From: G963923945 sp965199175
Lineage (GTDB): Bacteria; Pseudomonadota; Alphaproteobacteria; G963923945
Assembly (NCBI GenBank): GCA_965199175.1
Contig: OZ240684.1
Coordinates: forward strand, 620,001-684,000
Length of the DNA: 64,000 nt
Reading direction: 5' to 3'
The position numbers were made by a program, and so were the translations under genes. Positions 41,792 through 49,983 of this stretch are shown here, piece by piece. How positions within the stretch are numbered: position 1 is the first letter of the stretch; every line of letters starts with the position of its first letter. The notes under the pieces were generated by a model, which saw nothing but the letters and a program-made list of their open reading frames with translations, was not told where the DNA came from and did no database searches.

Positions 41792-44020
41792 TTGAGAACA
41801 ATTCATGTTTTGGTTCCGGTTCAATCGGCCGGCCCGTATACTTATGTAGTTCCTGAAGCTGTCGTTCCTGAAAGCCTTCGTTCCGGGGATCAGGGACTTT
41901 CCGGCTGTGTTGTCCGGGTTCCTTTTGGTCGCCGCCAGATTTTCGGTGTTGTGATGGGGCCATCACAGGCGGCGTTGCTGGGGTCTGCCGGGGGGGAGCC
42001 GCCTGAAAAGCTCAAGCCCCTGATTGAATGTCTGGATGTTCGACCTTTTTCTGATGATTTTCTGAAATTTCTGATTTGGGTCAGTCGATACACATGTACC
42101 CCCTTGGGGGTTTTATTGAAAATGGCTTTGGGACCGCTGGTTTCTCACCGGCAACGCCCGGTTATTGCTTACCGCCTTTCCGGGCAGGAAGGGGAGGTCA
42201 GGACGCTTTCACCCGCACGGGCCCGGGTGGTGGCTGTTTTATCCGATGGGCGTTTATCTCCGGCTTCTGAGTTGGCCAGGAATGCTGATGTTTCCAGGGG
42301 GGTAATCCAGCGTATGGCAGAAGATGGTTTTCTGATTCGTGAGCATGTACCGCCAGAAAAGCTCTGGCAGCATTCCTGTGAAAAGACCATCGCCTGGCCG
42401 GATCCAGGCATACCGGGCCCAGGTCTTTCTCAGGAACAGGCGCGCTCAGCTGACAGAGTGCGCTCAGCCCGGGGCTTTGGAGTGTATTTGCTTGATGGTG
42501 TGACCGGTTCGGGAAAAACCGAAGTCTATTTTGAGGCGATTGTTGCTGCTGTGCGTGCTCAGCGGCAATCTTTGGTGATGATGCCGGAAATTGCTCTGAC
42601 AACCGGTTGGCTGGATCGTTTTATGCGCCGGTTTGATGGTATCCGGCCGGTGGTTTGGCATTCATCTCTCACCCCGGCAGTGCGCAGAAAGGCGTGGCAG
42701 TCGATTAACCAGGGTCGGGCCGGGGTGGTGGTCGGGGCGCGCTCTGCCCTGTTTTTACCCTTTCATAATTTGGGTTTGATTGTTGTCGATGAAGAACATG
42801 ACCCAGGTTATAAGCAAGAAGATGGGGTGATGTATCATGCCCGTGATATGGCAGTGGTGCGGGCACGTGAATGTGATGCGCCGATTATTCTGGCTTCGGC
42901 GACCCCGTCTTTGGAAAGCCACATCAATGCCCAAACCGGACGTTACCAGCGTTTAACCCTGACCCAACGTTATGGTGATGCCGATTTTCCAAAGATTGAG
43001 GCGATTGATCTACGTATGGCACCACCGCCACCGGATTCGTGGTTGTCCCCGGTTTTGGTGGAGGCAATGGGTGAAACATTGGCGCGTCAGGAACAGGTTC
43101 TGTTGTTTCTCAATCGCCGGGGATTTGCGCCTTTGACAGTGTGCCGGCGTTGCGGGCACCGGTTGCAATGCCGGGATTGCAGCGTTTGTCTGGTCAGGCG
43201 GCATGATGACAGATTACTGTGTCATCATTGCGGAAGGGGGGAGAGAGTGCCGGGCCTTTGCCCATCTTGTCAGGCTGACAATCAATGGGCTTCTTGTGGT
43301 CCGGGGGTCGAGCGGATTGACAAAGAGGTCGAAAATTTATTCCCTGACCGGCGTCGGTTGCTGTTATCCAGTGATTCATTGGATCAATCAATGACCAGGA
43401 CTCAGGATATTCTTCGCCATATTGCGTCTCATGGGGCTGATATTGTGATTGGGACCCAAATTGTTGCAAAAGGGCATCATTTTCCTCAACTCACCCTGGT
43501 TGGTGTTGTTGATGCTGATCTGGGGCTTGATAACGGCGATTTACGCTCTGCTGAACATACCCATCAATTACTCAGCCAGGTGGCTGGCCGGGCTGGCCGC
43601 GAATCGCGGTCTGGCCGGGCTTTGCTCCAAACCCATTGCCCGGATCATCCGGTGATTCAGGCGTTGCTTTCTGGTGACCGGGATGGCTTTCTTTGTGCTG
43701 AGACTATCGCGCGGCGGAATCTTGATTTACCTCCCTTTGGGCGGTTGGCGGCGGTGATTGTTTCAGGAACCGATGCCCGGAAGGTGGAGGCTCATGCGCA
43801 TGCTTTGGTGGTGCGGTCTCCGGGATGGCATGGGGTGACAATCTTTGGTCCGGCTCCGGCTCCGTTAGCACGGCTACGCCGGCGTTACCGTTGGCGCTTG
43901 TTGGCCCGGTCTGCCCGTAATATTGATCTTTCTGCCTTTATGGGCGACTGGATGGCCATGCATCCGGCACCATCCGGAGTGACCGCACGTATTGATATTG
44001 ATCCTCAGAATTTTCTCTAA
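41792..44020 (+). CDS. priA: primosomal protein N' / replication-restart helicase PriA
   Basis: A 742-residue superfamily 2 helicase that reloads the replisome at stalled forks. The N-terminal 3'-binding domain begins MRTIHVLVPVQSAGPYTYVVP. Walker A is in GVTGSGKTEVYFEAI, the DEEH box in IVVDEEHDPGYKQEDG, and the next motif is ASATPSLES. The zinc-binding cysteines appear as CRRCGHRLQCRDCS and CHHCGRGERVPGLCPSC. The start is TTG at 41792: an in-frame stop lies at 41729 with no ATG or GTG between, and the next Met is over 50 residues in. No clear ribosome binding site was seen. Confidence 0.93.
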   Translation: MRTIHVLVPVQSAGPYTYVVPEAVVPESLRSGDQGLSGCVVRVPFGRRQIFGVVMGPSQAALLGSAGGEPPEKLKPLIECLDVRPFSDDFLKFLIWVSRYTCTPLGVLLKMALGPLVSHRQRPVIAYRLSGQEGEVRTLSPARARVVAVLSDGRLSPASELARNADVSRGVIQRMAEDGFLIREHVPPEKLWQHSCEKTIAWPDPGIPGPGLSQEQARSADRVRSARGFGVYLLDGVTGSGKTEVYFEAIVAAVRAQRQSLVMMPEIALTTGWLDRFMRRFDGIRPVVWHSSLTPAVRRKAWQSINQGRAGVVVGARSALFLPFHNLGLIVVDEEHDPGYKQEDGVMYHARDMAVVRARECDAPIILASATPSLESHINAQTGRYQRLTLTQRYGDADFPKIEAIDLRMAPPPPDSWLSPVLVEAMGETLARQEQVLLFLNRRGFAPLTVCRRCGHRLQCRDCSVCLVRRHDDRLLCHHCGRGERVPGLCPSCQADNQWASCGPGVERIDKEVENLFPDRRRLLLSSDSLDQSMTRTQDILRHIASHGADIVIGTQIVAKGHHFPQLTLVGVVDADLGLDNGDLRSAEHTHQLLSQVAGRAGRESRSGRALLQTHCPDHPVIQALLSGDRDGFLCAETIARRNLDLPPFGRLAAVIVSGTDARKVEAHAHALVVRSPGWHGVTIFGPAPAPLARLRRRYRWRLLARSARNIDLSAFMGDWMAMHPAPSGVTARIDIDPQNFL

Positions 44021-44107
44021 AACCGTGTGAATTGATAGCGTATGGGTGAATTGATACCGTACCGGTTGAGAGCCGGTTGCACCGCCGGGAACGGTGTGAT
44101 AGGTATG

Positions 44108-44123
44108 CCGGCCAATGGGCCGG
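44108..44123 (+). terminator. GC hairpin after priA, weak terminator candidate
   Basis: CCGGCC (44108-44113) pairs with GGCCGG (44118-44123), loop AATG. It is 88 bp after priA but has no immediate T run; a T-rich tract begins 20 bp later. It may be a pause or stability hairpin instead. Confidence 0.3.
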
Positions 44124-44272
44124 ATTGTTGGAATTCTGGTCATTTTTTGCTTAATTTTTCAACCCAGTATGGTTCCCGGCCTGGCGTGGCTTTATAAAAA
44201 TATGGTTTTTAAACTTAGTTTTTTAGGTTTTTTAACGATGTATGATCATTTCTCATATATGCGTATCAGAGG

Positions 44273-44327
44273 TCATTGGGTATGAGGGATCATTGGGTAT
44301 GAGGAATCATTGGGTATGAGGAATCAT
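44273..44327. repeat. 17-bp tandem array in the atp leader
   Basis: TCATTGGGTATGAGGGA (44273), TCATTGGGTATGAGGAA (44290) and the same again (44307), then a partial fourth copy TCAT. It ends 38 bp before the atpH start. Confidence 0.94.
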
Positions 44328-44365
44328 ATTGTGTTATTGTTATGGTATTAAGGAAGGATTGATCT

Positions 44366-44929
44366 GTGGCTGCTGCCTCATTTCGCTTACCGGGCCTGAT
44401 TGATCGTTATGCGTCGGCTCTGTTTGATCTGGCCGGGCGGGATCAATCAGCTGGCTCAGCGGTGGAGCGTGATTTACACATTCTGCAGGCAATGATTGAA
44501 GACAGTTCCGATTTCCAGCGTTTTCTGGCCAGCCCGTTGTTGTCACAAGATCAGCAAAAAGCAGTTCTGAACACTTTGATGGATAAGGCAGATTGTGGAG
44601 ACCTGACAAAGCGTTTTATCCTTGTCGTTGTCCGTAATCGCCGGTTATTTGCTTTACCACAGATGATTAGCCACTATTTTACTCTGCAATCGGCGGCCCG
44701 GAACGAATTGGTGGCAGAAGTTATTTCAGCACAGGAGTTGAGTGACAAACAAAAGGAATCCGTCCATGCGGCTCTCAAAAAAGCGGTGGGCAAAGATGTC
44801 CGGATTGCGCCGCATCGTGATCCGGCATTATTGGGTGGTTTGGTGATTAAGCTTGGTTCGCGGCTGTTTGATTCTTCATTGAGCGGCAAGTTAGCGAATC
44901 TCAAACTGGTGATGAAAGGGAAGGCTTGA
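44366..44929 (+). CDS. atpH: F1F0 ATP synthase subunit delta
   Basis: A 187-residue OSCP/delta-family stalk subunit that links F1 to the b subunits. The N-terminal helical domain starts FRLPGLIDRYASALFDLAG and the C-terminal part has the conserved HRDPALLGGLVIKLGSRLFDSSL, then LSGKLANLKLVMKGKA. The start is GTG with GGAAGGA 8 nt upstream. Its TGA overlaps the atpA ATG. First gene of atpHAGDC; F0 subunits are not in the window, as is usual for alphaproteobacteria where the F0 genes are separate. Confidence 0.95.
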   Translation: MAAASFRLPGLIDRYASALFDLAGRDQSAGSAVERDLHILQAMIEDSSDFQRFLASPLLSQDQQKAVLNTLMDKADCGDLTKRFILVVVRNRRLFALPQMISHYFTLQSAARNELVAEVISAQELSDKQKESVHAALKKAVGKDVRIAPHRDPALLGGLVIKLGSRLFDSSLSGKLANLKLVMKGKA

Positions 44930-46458
44930 TGGAAATACGTGCTTCTGAAATTTCCTCAATTCTGAAAGGCCAAATCGATAATTTTGATGCCCAGACTGAT
45001 GTTGCCGAGGTTGGCGAGGTTCTGACAATCGGTGACGGGATTGCCCGGGTCTATGGTCTTGACAATGTACAAGCCGGTGAAATGGTTGAATTCCCGGGTG
45101 GTATTCGGGGAATGGCCCTGAATCTCGAAAGCGATAACGTGGGGGTTGTCATCTTTGGTGATGACCGGGCAATCAGAGAAGGAGACACCGTCAAACGTAC
45201 CGGTGATATTGTTGAAGTACCGGTTGGAAAAGCCTTACTGGGCCGGGTGGTTGATGGTCTTGGTAACCCCATCGATGGCAAGGGAGCCATTTCTGCTTCT
45301 GAGAAATCGCGGGTTGAAGTCAAGGCACCGGGAATTATTCCCCGCCGTTCAGTGCATGAACCTGTACAAACTGGCCTAAAGGCGATTGACAGCTTGATTC
45401 CCATTGGCCGGGGACAGAGAGAACTGATTATTGGTGATCGCCAAACCGGTAAGACGGCGATTATTGTTGATACCATTCTCAACCAGAAAGCCGCTCATCA
45501 AACAGATGATGAATCGAAAAAGCTTTACTGCATTTATGTCTGTATCGGGCAAAAGCGTTCGACGGTTGCGCAAATCGTTAAGACTCTTGAGGAACAAGGG
45601 GCCATGGAATACAGCATCGTGGTTGCGGCCACGGCTTCGGATCCGGCTCCTTTGCAGTTTCTGGCACCCTATACCGGTTGTGCCATGGGTGAATATTTCC
45701 GCGACAACGGTATGCATGCGGTGATCTTTTATGATGATCTGTCAAAACAGGCGGTTGCCTATCGTCAGATGTCTTTGTTGCTGCGCCGTCCGCCGGGGCG
45801 TGAGGCGTATCCGGGGGATGTGTTTTATCTTCATTCCCGGCTTCTTGAACGGGCCGCTAAAATGAGTGAAGAAAATGGCGGCGGATCTTTGACCGCTTTG
45901 CCGGTGATTGAAACCCAGGCCGGTGACGTATCAGCATATATCCCGACCAATGTTATTTCGATTACTGATGGCCAGATTTTTCTTGAAACGGATTTATTTT
46001 ATAAAGGGATTCGCCCGGCGGTAAATGTCGGGCTTTCGGTGAGCCGGGTTGGCTCAGCGGCCCAGATAAAGGCCATGAAACAAGTGGCCGGTTCCATCAA
46101 GCTGGAATTGGCGCAATATCGGGAAATGGCCGCCTTTGCTCAGTTTGCTTCTGATCTGGATGCGGCAACTCAGAAACTGCTGGCCCGTGGAGAGCGGTTG
46201 ACCGAACTTCTCAAACAACCCCAATATTCCCCCTTAGCTGTTGAGGAGCAGGTGGCGGTTATTTTTGCCGGGGTCCGGGGTTATCTGGATACTATTCCGG
46301 TGAATGCGGTGTCTCGTTTTGAGCATGAATACCTGGCGGCCCTGCGTGAGCAAGGCAGTGATATTCTGGAAACCCTGCGTGATGAAGCGGTTTTGACCGA
46401 TGCTGCTGAGGATCGGTTGAAAACATTTTTGGAAAATTTTGTTCAGACATTCTCTTAA
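44929..46458 (+). CDS. atpA: F1F0 ATP synthase subunit alpha
   Basis: A 509-residue non-catalytic nucleotide-binding subunit of F1. Walker A GDRQTGKT is at 169-176; the DELSEED-equivalent and arginine-finger region RQMSLLLRRPPGREAYPGD is intact. The ATG at 44929 overlaps the atpH TGA (TGATG) and has GGGAAGG about 5 nt upstream; a TTG one codon earlier is a less likely start. atpG follows after a 123-bp spacer, unusually long within this operon and built of repeats. Confidence 0.97.
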   Translation: MEIRASEISSILKGQIDNFDAQTDVAEVGEVLTIGDGIARVYGLDNVQAGEMVEFPGGIRGMALNLESDNVGVVIFGDDRAIREGDTVKRTGDIVEVPVGKALLGRVVDGLGNPIDGKGAISASEKSRVEVKAPGIIPRRSVHEPVQTGLKAIDSLIPIGRGQRELIIGDRQTGKTAIIVDTILNQKAAHQTDDESKKLYCIYVCIGQKRSTVAQIVKTLEEQGAMEYSIVVAATASDPAPLQFLAPYTGCAMGEYFRDNGMHAVIFYDDLSKQAVAYRQMSLLLRRPPGREAYPGDVFYLHSRLLERAAKMSEENGGGSLTALPVIETQAGDVSAYIPTNVISITDGQIFLETDLFYKGIRPAVNVGLSVSRVGSAAQIKAMKQVAGSIKLELAQYREMAAFAQFASDLDAATQKLLARGERLTELLKQPQYSPLAVEEQVAVIFAGVRGYLDTIPVNAVSRFEHEYLAALREQGSDILETLRDEAVLTDAAEDRLKTFLENFVQTFS

Positions 46459-46532
46459 ATCCGGTGATTTTCTGATTGCCTGATGTCTTACATTTCCTGA
46501 TGTCTTGTCTGTTTTCATTTCTCGACGTTTTT

Positions 46533-46577
46533 ATGTCTTACATGTCTATGTCTTACCTGTTGATGTCTTACCTGTGC
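46533..46577. repeat. 15-bp tandem triple abutting the atpG start
   Basis: ATGTCTTACATGTCT (46533), ATGTCTTACCTGTTG (46548) and ATGTCTTACCTGTGC (46563). Related TGATGTCTTAC traces occur at 46480-46510. The array ends 4 bp before the atpG ATG. Confidence 0.93.
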
Positions 46578-46581
46578 CGTT

Positions 46582-47508
46582 ATGACCAGCCTTAAAGATT
46601 TGCGCTCGCGTATCGGGAGTGTCAAATCGACACAAAAAATTACTTCGGCGATGAAAATGGTTGCGGCTGCTAAGATGCGCCGTGCTCAGGAACAGGCTCT
46701 TGCTGCCCGCCCATATGCTGAACGGATGGGGGATATGCTGTCTTCTCTGGCGATGAGTCTGGGAGACTCTTCGGCTGAGCCATCTATGCTTTTTGGGACC
46801 GGTAAGAAAGAAACGCATCTGATTCTTTTACTCTCTTCGGATCGGGGGCTGTGTGGTGGTTTTAACGCCAATTTAGCCCGCGAGGCTCGCCTTCTTATTC
46901 GTGAATCGCAAGCCAGTGGTCAGGCTGTAAAGCTCTTATGTCTGGGTCGTAAGGGAGCCGATGCTTTGCGGAGCGAATATGGTGATCTGATGATTGATAC
47001 CGTGACCGATATCGGGCGTTCGGGTTTGACATTTGCCGATGCTGCCGGAATTGGCCAGCGTCTTTCCAGGATGTTTGATGCTGGTGAATTTGATGTTTCT
47101 ACATTGTTGTATGCCCGTTTTAAGTCAGCAATCAGCCAGATTGTGACGCGACAACAGCTCATTCCTCTGCCGGTTGCGGAGCCTGAAAATTCCCAAGATA
47201 TTGAGGACACCGGGACCGGGCAGTCAATGGGGTGCCTGGGGTCTCATCCTGATGCGGTTTATATATTTGAGCCCAATGAAGAAGACTTACTGGCTGATTT
47301 GTTGCCACGTAATGTATCGGTGCAGATTTTTCGTGGGTTGCTGGAAAATTTTGCCAGCGAACAAGGCGCGCGTATGACCGCAATGGATAATGCGACCCGT
47401 AATGCCAGTGATATGATTGACAATTTAACCCTGTTATATAACCGAACCCGCCAGGCAGCGATCACCAAAGAATTGATTGAAATTATATCCGGAGCCGAGG
47501 CAGTCTGA
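46582..47508 (+). CDS. atpG: F1F0 ATP synthase subunit gamma
   Basis: A 308-residue central rotor shaft. The N-terminal helix TSLKDLRSRIGSVKSTQKIT and MKMVAAAKMRRAQE is standard, with the middle Rossmann-like SSDRGLCGGFNANLAR and the C-terminal helix RMTAMDNATRNASDMIDNLT. It is slightly longer than usual because of an insertion near 200-225 (PENSQDIEDTGTG). No Shine-Dalgarno precedes the ATG; the space is occupied by a 15-bp tandem array, so initiation may be leaderless-like, dependent on coupling or on mRNA structure. Confidence 0.96.
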   Translation: MTSLKDLRSRIGSVKSTQKITSAMKMVAAAKMRRAQEQALAARPYAERMGDMLSSLAMSLGDSSAEPSMLFGTGKKETHLILLLSSDRGLCGGFNANLAREARLLIRESQASGQAVKLLCLGRKGADALRSEYGDLMIDTVTDIGRSGLTFADAAGIGQRLSRMFDAGEFDVSTLLYARFKSAISQIVTRQQLIPLPVAEPENSQDIEDTGTGQSMGCLGSHPDAVYIFEPNEEDLLADLLPRNVSVQIFRGLLENFASEQGARMTAMDNATRNASDMIDNLTLLYNRTRQAAITKELIEIISGAEAV

Positions 47509-47589
47509 AGGCAATTACGTTTTCAAAACGCAGGTCGGCCTGGAGGCTGCGGCATTTGGATCCGGATATGGGTATGCAAGGAGTAGAGA

Positions 47590-49014
47590 ATGGTTAAAAA
47601 TCAAACCGGACGGATTACGCAAGTAATGGGTGCTGTGGTGGATGTTGCTTTTGAGGGGGAACTGCCCTCTATTTTGAATGCGCTTCATGTCCGGCATCAG
47701 GATAAAACTTTGGTTCTTGAGGTAGCACAGCATCTGGGTAATTCCGAGGTCCGGACAGTGGCGATGGATACAACCGAAGGGCTGGTGCGTGGCCTTGAGG
47801 CCCGTGATACCGGCGGTCCGATCTGTGTTCCGGTGGGGCCGCAGACTCTGGGCCGTATCTTGAATGTGGTTGGCGAAACGATTGATGAGCGTGGTCCGCT
47901 CAAGACTAAAAAATCCTTACCGATTCATCGTTCTGCTCCTGAATTTGTTGATCAATCGACCGAAACCGAAATTCTGACGACGGGGATCAAGGTGGTCGAT
48001 TTATTGGCCCCTTATTCAAAAGGTGGAAAAATCGGTCTTTTTGGTGGTGCTGGTGTTGGTAAGACTGTCCTGATTATGGAGTTGATCAATAATGTGGCCA
48101 AGGGGCATGGTGGCTATTCGGTTTTCGCCGGGGTTGGCGAGCGTACCCGTGAAGGCAACGACCTTTATCATGAGATGATCGATTCCGGGGTGATTGATCT
48201 GGAAGGTGACGACTCCAAAGCCGCTTTGGTTTATGGGCAAATGAATGAGCCGCCCGGTGCCCGGGCCCGGGTTGGTTTGACAGGTCTGACATTGGCAGAA
48301 TATTTCCGTGATGATGAGGGTCAGGATGTTCTGTTATTCATTGATAACATTTTCCGCTTTACCCAGGCCGGGTCAGAAGTCTCGGCGTTGTTGGGCCGCA
48401 TTCCCTCAGCGGTCGGGTATCAACCGACTTTGTCTACGGATATGGGGGCTTTGCAGGAACGGATTACCTCAACCACTAAAGGTTCTATTACCTCGGTTCA
48501 GGCGATTTATGTGCCGGCTGATGACCTGACGGATCCGGCTCCGGCGACTTCCTTTGCTCATCTTGATGCCACGACGGTGCTGTCGCGGCAAATCGCTGAA
48601 TTGGGTATTTATCCGGCGGTTGATCCGCTGGATTCAACCTCGCGTATTCTTGATCCGCGGGTGGTTGGTGAGGAACATTATCATGTTGCACGAAGGGTTC
48701 AGGAAGTCTTGCAACAATATAAATCTCTTCAGGATATCATTGCCATTCTTGGTATGGATGAATTATCCGAAGAAGATAAGCTGGTGGTAGCAAGGGCACG
48801 CAAGATTCAGAGATTTTTATCCCAACCCTTCCATGTTGCCGAAGTTTTCACCGGGACACCAGGGGTGTTTGTTGATCTGCAAGACACCATAAAAGGTTTT
48901 AAGGGTCTGGTTGATGGCGATTATGATGACTTGCCTGAGTCGGCTTTTTATATGATTGGCCCAATGAGCGAAGCAATCGATAAGGCAAAGAAAATTGCTG
49001 CTGAGGCCGCCTAG
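47590..49014 (+). CDS. atpD: F1F0 ATP synthase subunit beta
   Basis: The catalytic F1 subunit, 474 residues. Walker A GGAGVGKT is at 152-159, the catalytic glutamate follows in GVGERTREGNDL, the Walker B strand is VLLFIDNIFRFTQAGSEVSA, and the DELSEED loop reads MDELSEEDKL. AAGGAG lies about 7 nt before the ATG. It is the most conserved gene of the window and suitable for placing the organism phylogenetically. Confidence 0.98.
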   Translation: MVKNQTGRITQVMGAVVDVAFEGELPSILNALHVRHQDKTLVLEVAQHLGNSEVRTVAMDTTEGLVRGLEARDTGGPICVPVGPQTLGRILNVVGETIDERGPLKTKKSLPIHRSAPEFVDQSTETEILTTGIKVVDLLAPYSKGGKIGLFGGAGVGKTVLIMELINNVAKGHGGYSVFAGVGERTREGNDLYHEMIDSGVIDLEGDDSKAALVYGQMNEPPGARARVGLTGLTLAEYFRDDEGQDVLLFIDNIFRFTQAGSEVSALLGRIPSAVGYQPTLSTDMGALQERITSTTKGSITSVQAIYVPADDLTDPAPATSFAHLDATTVLSRQIAELGIYPAVDPLDSTSRILDPRVVGEEHYHVARRVQEVLQQYKSLQDIIAILGMDELSEEDKLVVARARKIQRFLSQPFHVAEVFTGTPGVFVDLQDTIKGFKGLVDGDYDDLPESAFYMIGPMSEAIDKAKKIAAEAA

Positions 49015-49031
49015 GTTTTTAGGAAAAAGTG

Positions 49032-49436
49032 ATGGAAACCACGGCTTTTGAGATTATTGCGCCTGGGCGAATCGTCCTTTCCGGAGATGCTGAGATGGTT
49101 GTGGCTCCGGGGGTTGATGGTGATTTTGGTGTTCTTCCGGGTCATGCGCCATTGATTGCTGGTTTACGGCCAGGCGTTGTGACGATTTATGAGGATGATG
49201 CGCCAACCCGGCGGATTTTTGTCGGTGGTGGGGTTGCTGAGGCGATGCCGGAAGGATGCACAGTACTGGCTGAGGAAGCTGTATTGGTCGAAGATATTGA
49301 TGCTGAGGATGTGCGAAAGCGTATGGCTGACCTTCAAAATGAGGTAAATAACGCCAAAGAAGACGCAGACCGGAACAGAGCACAAGCCGCCCTGGTGATT
49401 GCTGAGGCTCAGTTAGCCGCTGTGGCAACCGATTAA
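49032..49436 (+). CDS. atpC: F1F0 ATP synthase subunit epsilon
   Basis: A 134-residue stalk subunit; its N-terminal beta-sandwich binds gamma and the ring and can inhibit hydrolysis. Recognisable segments are EIIAPGRIVLSGDAEMVVAPG, GDFGVLPGHAPLIAGLRPGV and VGGGVAEAMPEGCTVLAEEA, followed by the C-terminal helical hairpin. The ATG at 49032 with AGGA 7 nt upstream is preferred over GTG 49029. The 3' end overlaps convergent rppH by 4 bp, so the atp operon has no room for an intrinsic terminator. Confidence 0.95.
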   Translation: METTAFEIIAPGRIVLSGDAEMVVAPGVDGDFGVLPGHAPLIAGLRPGVVTIYEDDAPTRRIFVGGGVAEAMPEGCTVLAEEAVLVEDIDAEDVRKRMADLQNEVNNAKEDADRNRAQAALVIAEAQLAAVATD

Positions 49437-49942
49437 CCGGGTGCTATGTCGGTCTGTGTCGGTCCCTGGGCACAGTGAGCGAATGTATCAATTAACTGCT
49501 GATACAAGGGTCGCTTAAACGGCACAATTAAATCGGTGAGTTCCGTCATAGGGACCCATTTCCAGGCACTGAATTCCGGTTTTTCGGTGTTGATATTGAT
49601 TTCGTCATGACAGCCGCAAAAACGCATGGCAAACCATTTTTGTTTTTGGCCACGATAGCGTCCTCCCCATAGCCTGGGGACCAGGTGGTCAGGAAATTCA
49701 TATGTGAGCCATTCTTTGGTTTCTGCCAGGATGGTCGCATTATTGGTACCGATTTCTTCTTTCAGTTCCCGAAACGCTGCCTGATCAGCGGTCTCGCCTT
49801 CTTCGAGGCCACCCTGGGGCATTTGCCAGGCATCAGAAGGCATATCGCGGCGTTGAGCGATAAAGACCTGTCCTTGCTGGTTAAGCAACATGATCCCGAC
49901 ACCGGATCGGTAGGGGAGGTCCTGGATATTTTGCTTCGTCAT
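49433..49942 (-). CDS. rppH: RNA pyrophosphohydrolase RppH
   Basis: A 169-residue Nudix hydrolase that removes pyrophosphate from mRNA 5' ends and so starts RNase E decay. The Nudix box is complete (GGLEEGETADQAAFREL then KEEIG, about 44-65). The surrounding segments are typical of RppH/NudH rather than other Nudix enzymes: YRSGVGIMLLNQQGQVFIAQ, DMPSDAWQMPQGG and WLTYEFPDHLVPRLWGGRYR, then KWFAMRF. It is downstream of the polysaccharide-deacetylase-like gene on the same strand. Confidence 0.95.
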   Translation of the reverse strand: MTKQNIQDLPYRSGVGIMLLNQQGQVFIAQRRDMPSDAWQMPQGGLEEGETADQAAFRELKEEIGTNNATILAETKEWLTYEFPDHLVPRLWGGRYRGQKQKWFAMRFCGCHDEININTEKPEFSAWKWVPMTELTDLIVPFKRPLYQQLIDTFAHCAQGPTQTDIAPG

Positions 49943-49983
49943 TCTGGATTTTGCTGTTTGATATTTTTGGAAGACCGGCGTTT

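Larger units (their letters stand above)
44021..44365. other. priA-atpH spacer and atp leader
   Basis: A 345-bp spacer before the ATP synthase genes. It holds a 19-bp-period pair (GTGAATTGATAGCGTA at 44027 and GTGAATTGATACCGTA at 44046), a short hairpin (44108-44123) and a 17-bp array (44273-44327). The atp promoter is expected between the hairpin and the array. No gene was seen. Confidence 0.55.

Noticed and set aside
41544..41966. 140-codon minus-strand frame across the priA start
   Set aside because: It is antisense to the conserved N-terminus of PriA and runs through a repeat-rich spacer; the composition is not protein-like.
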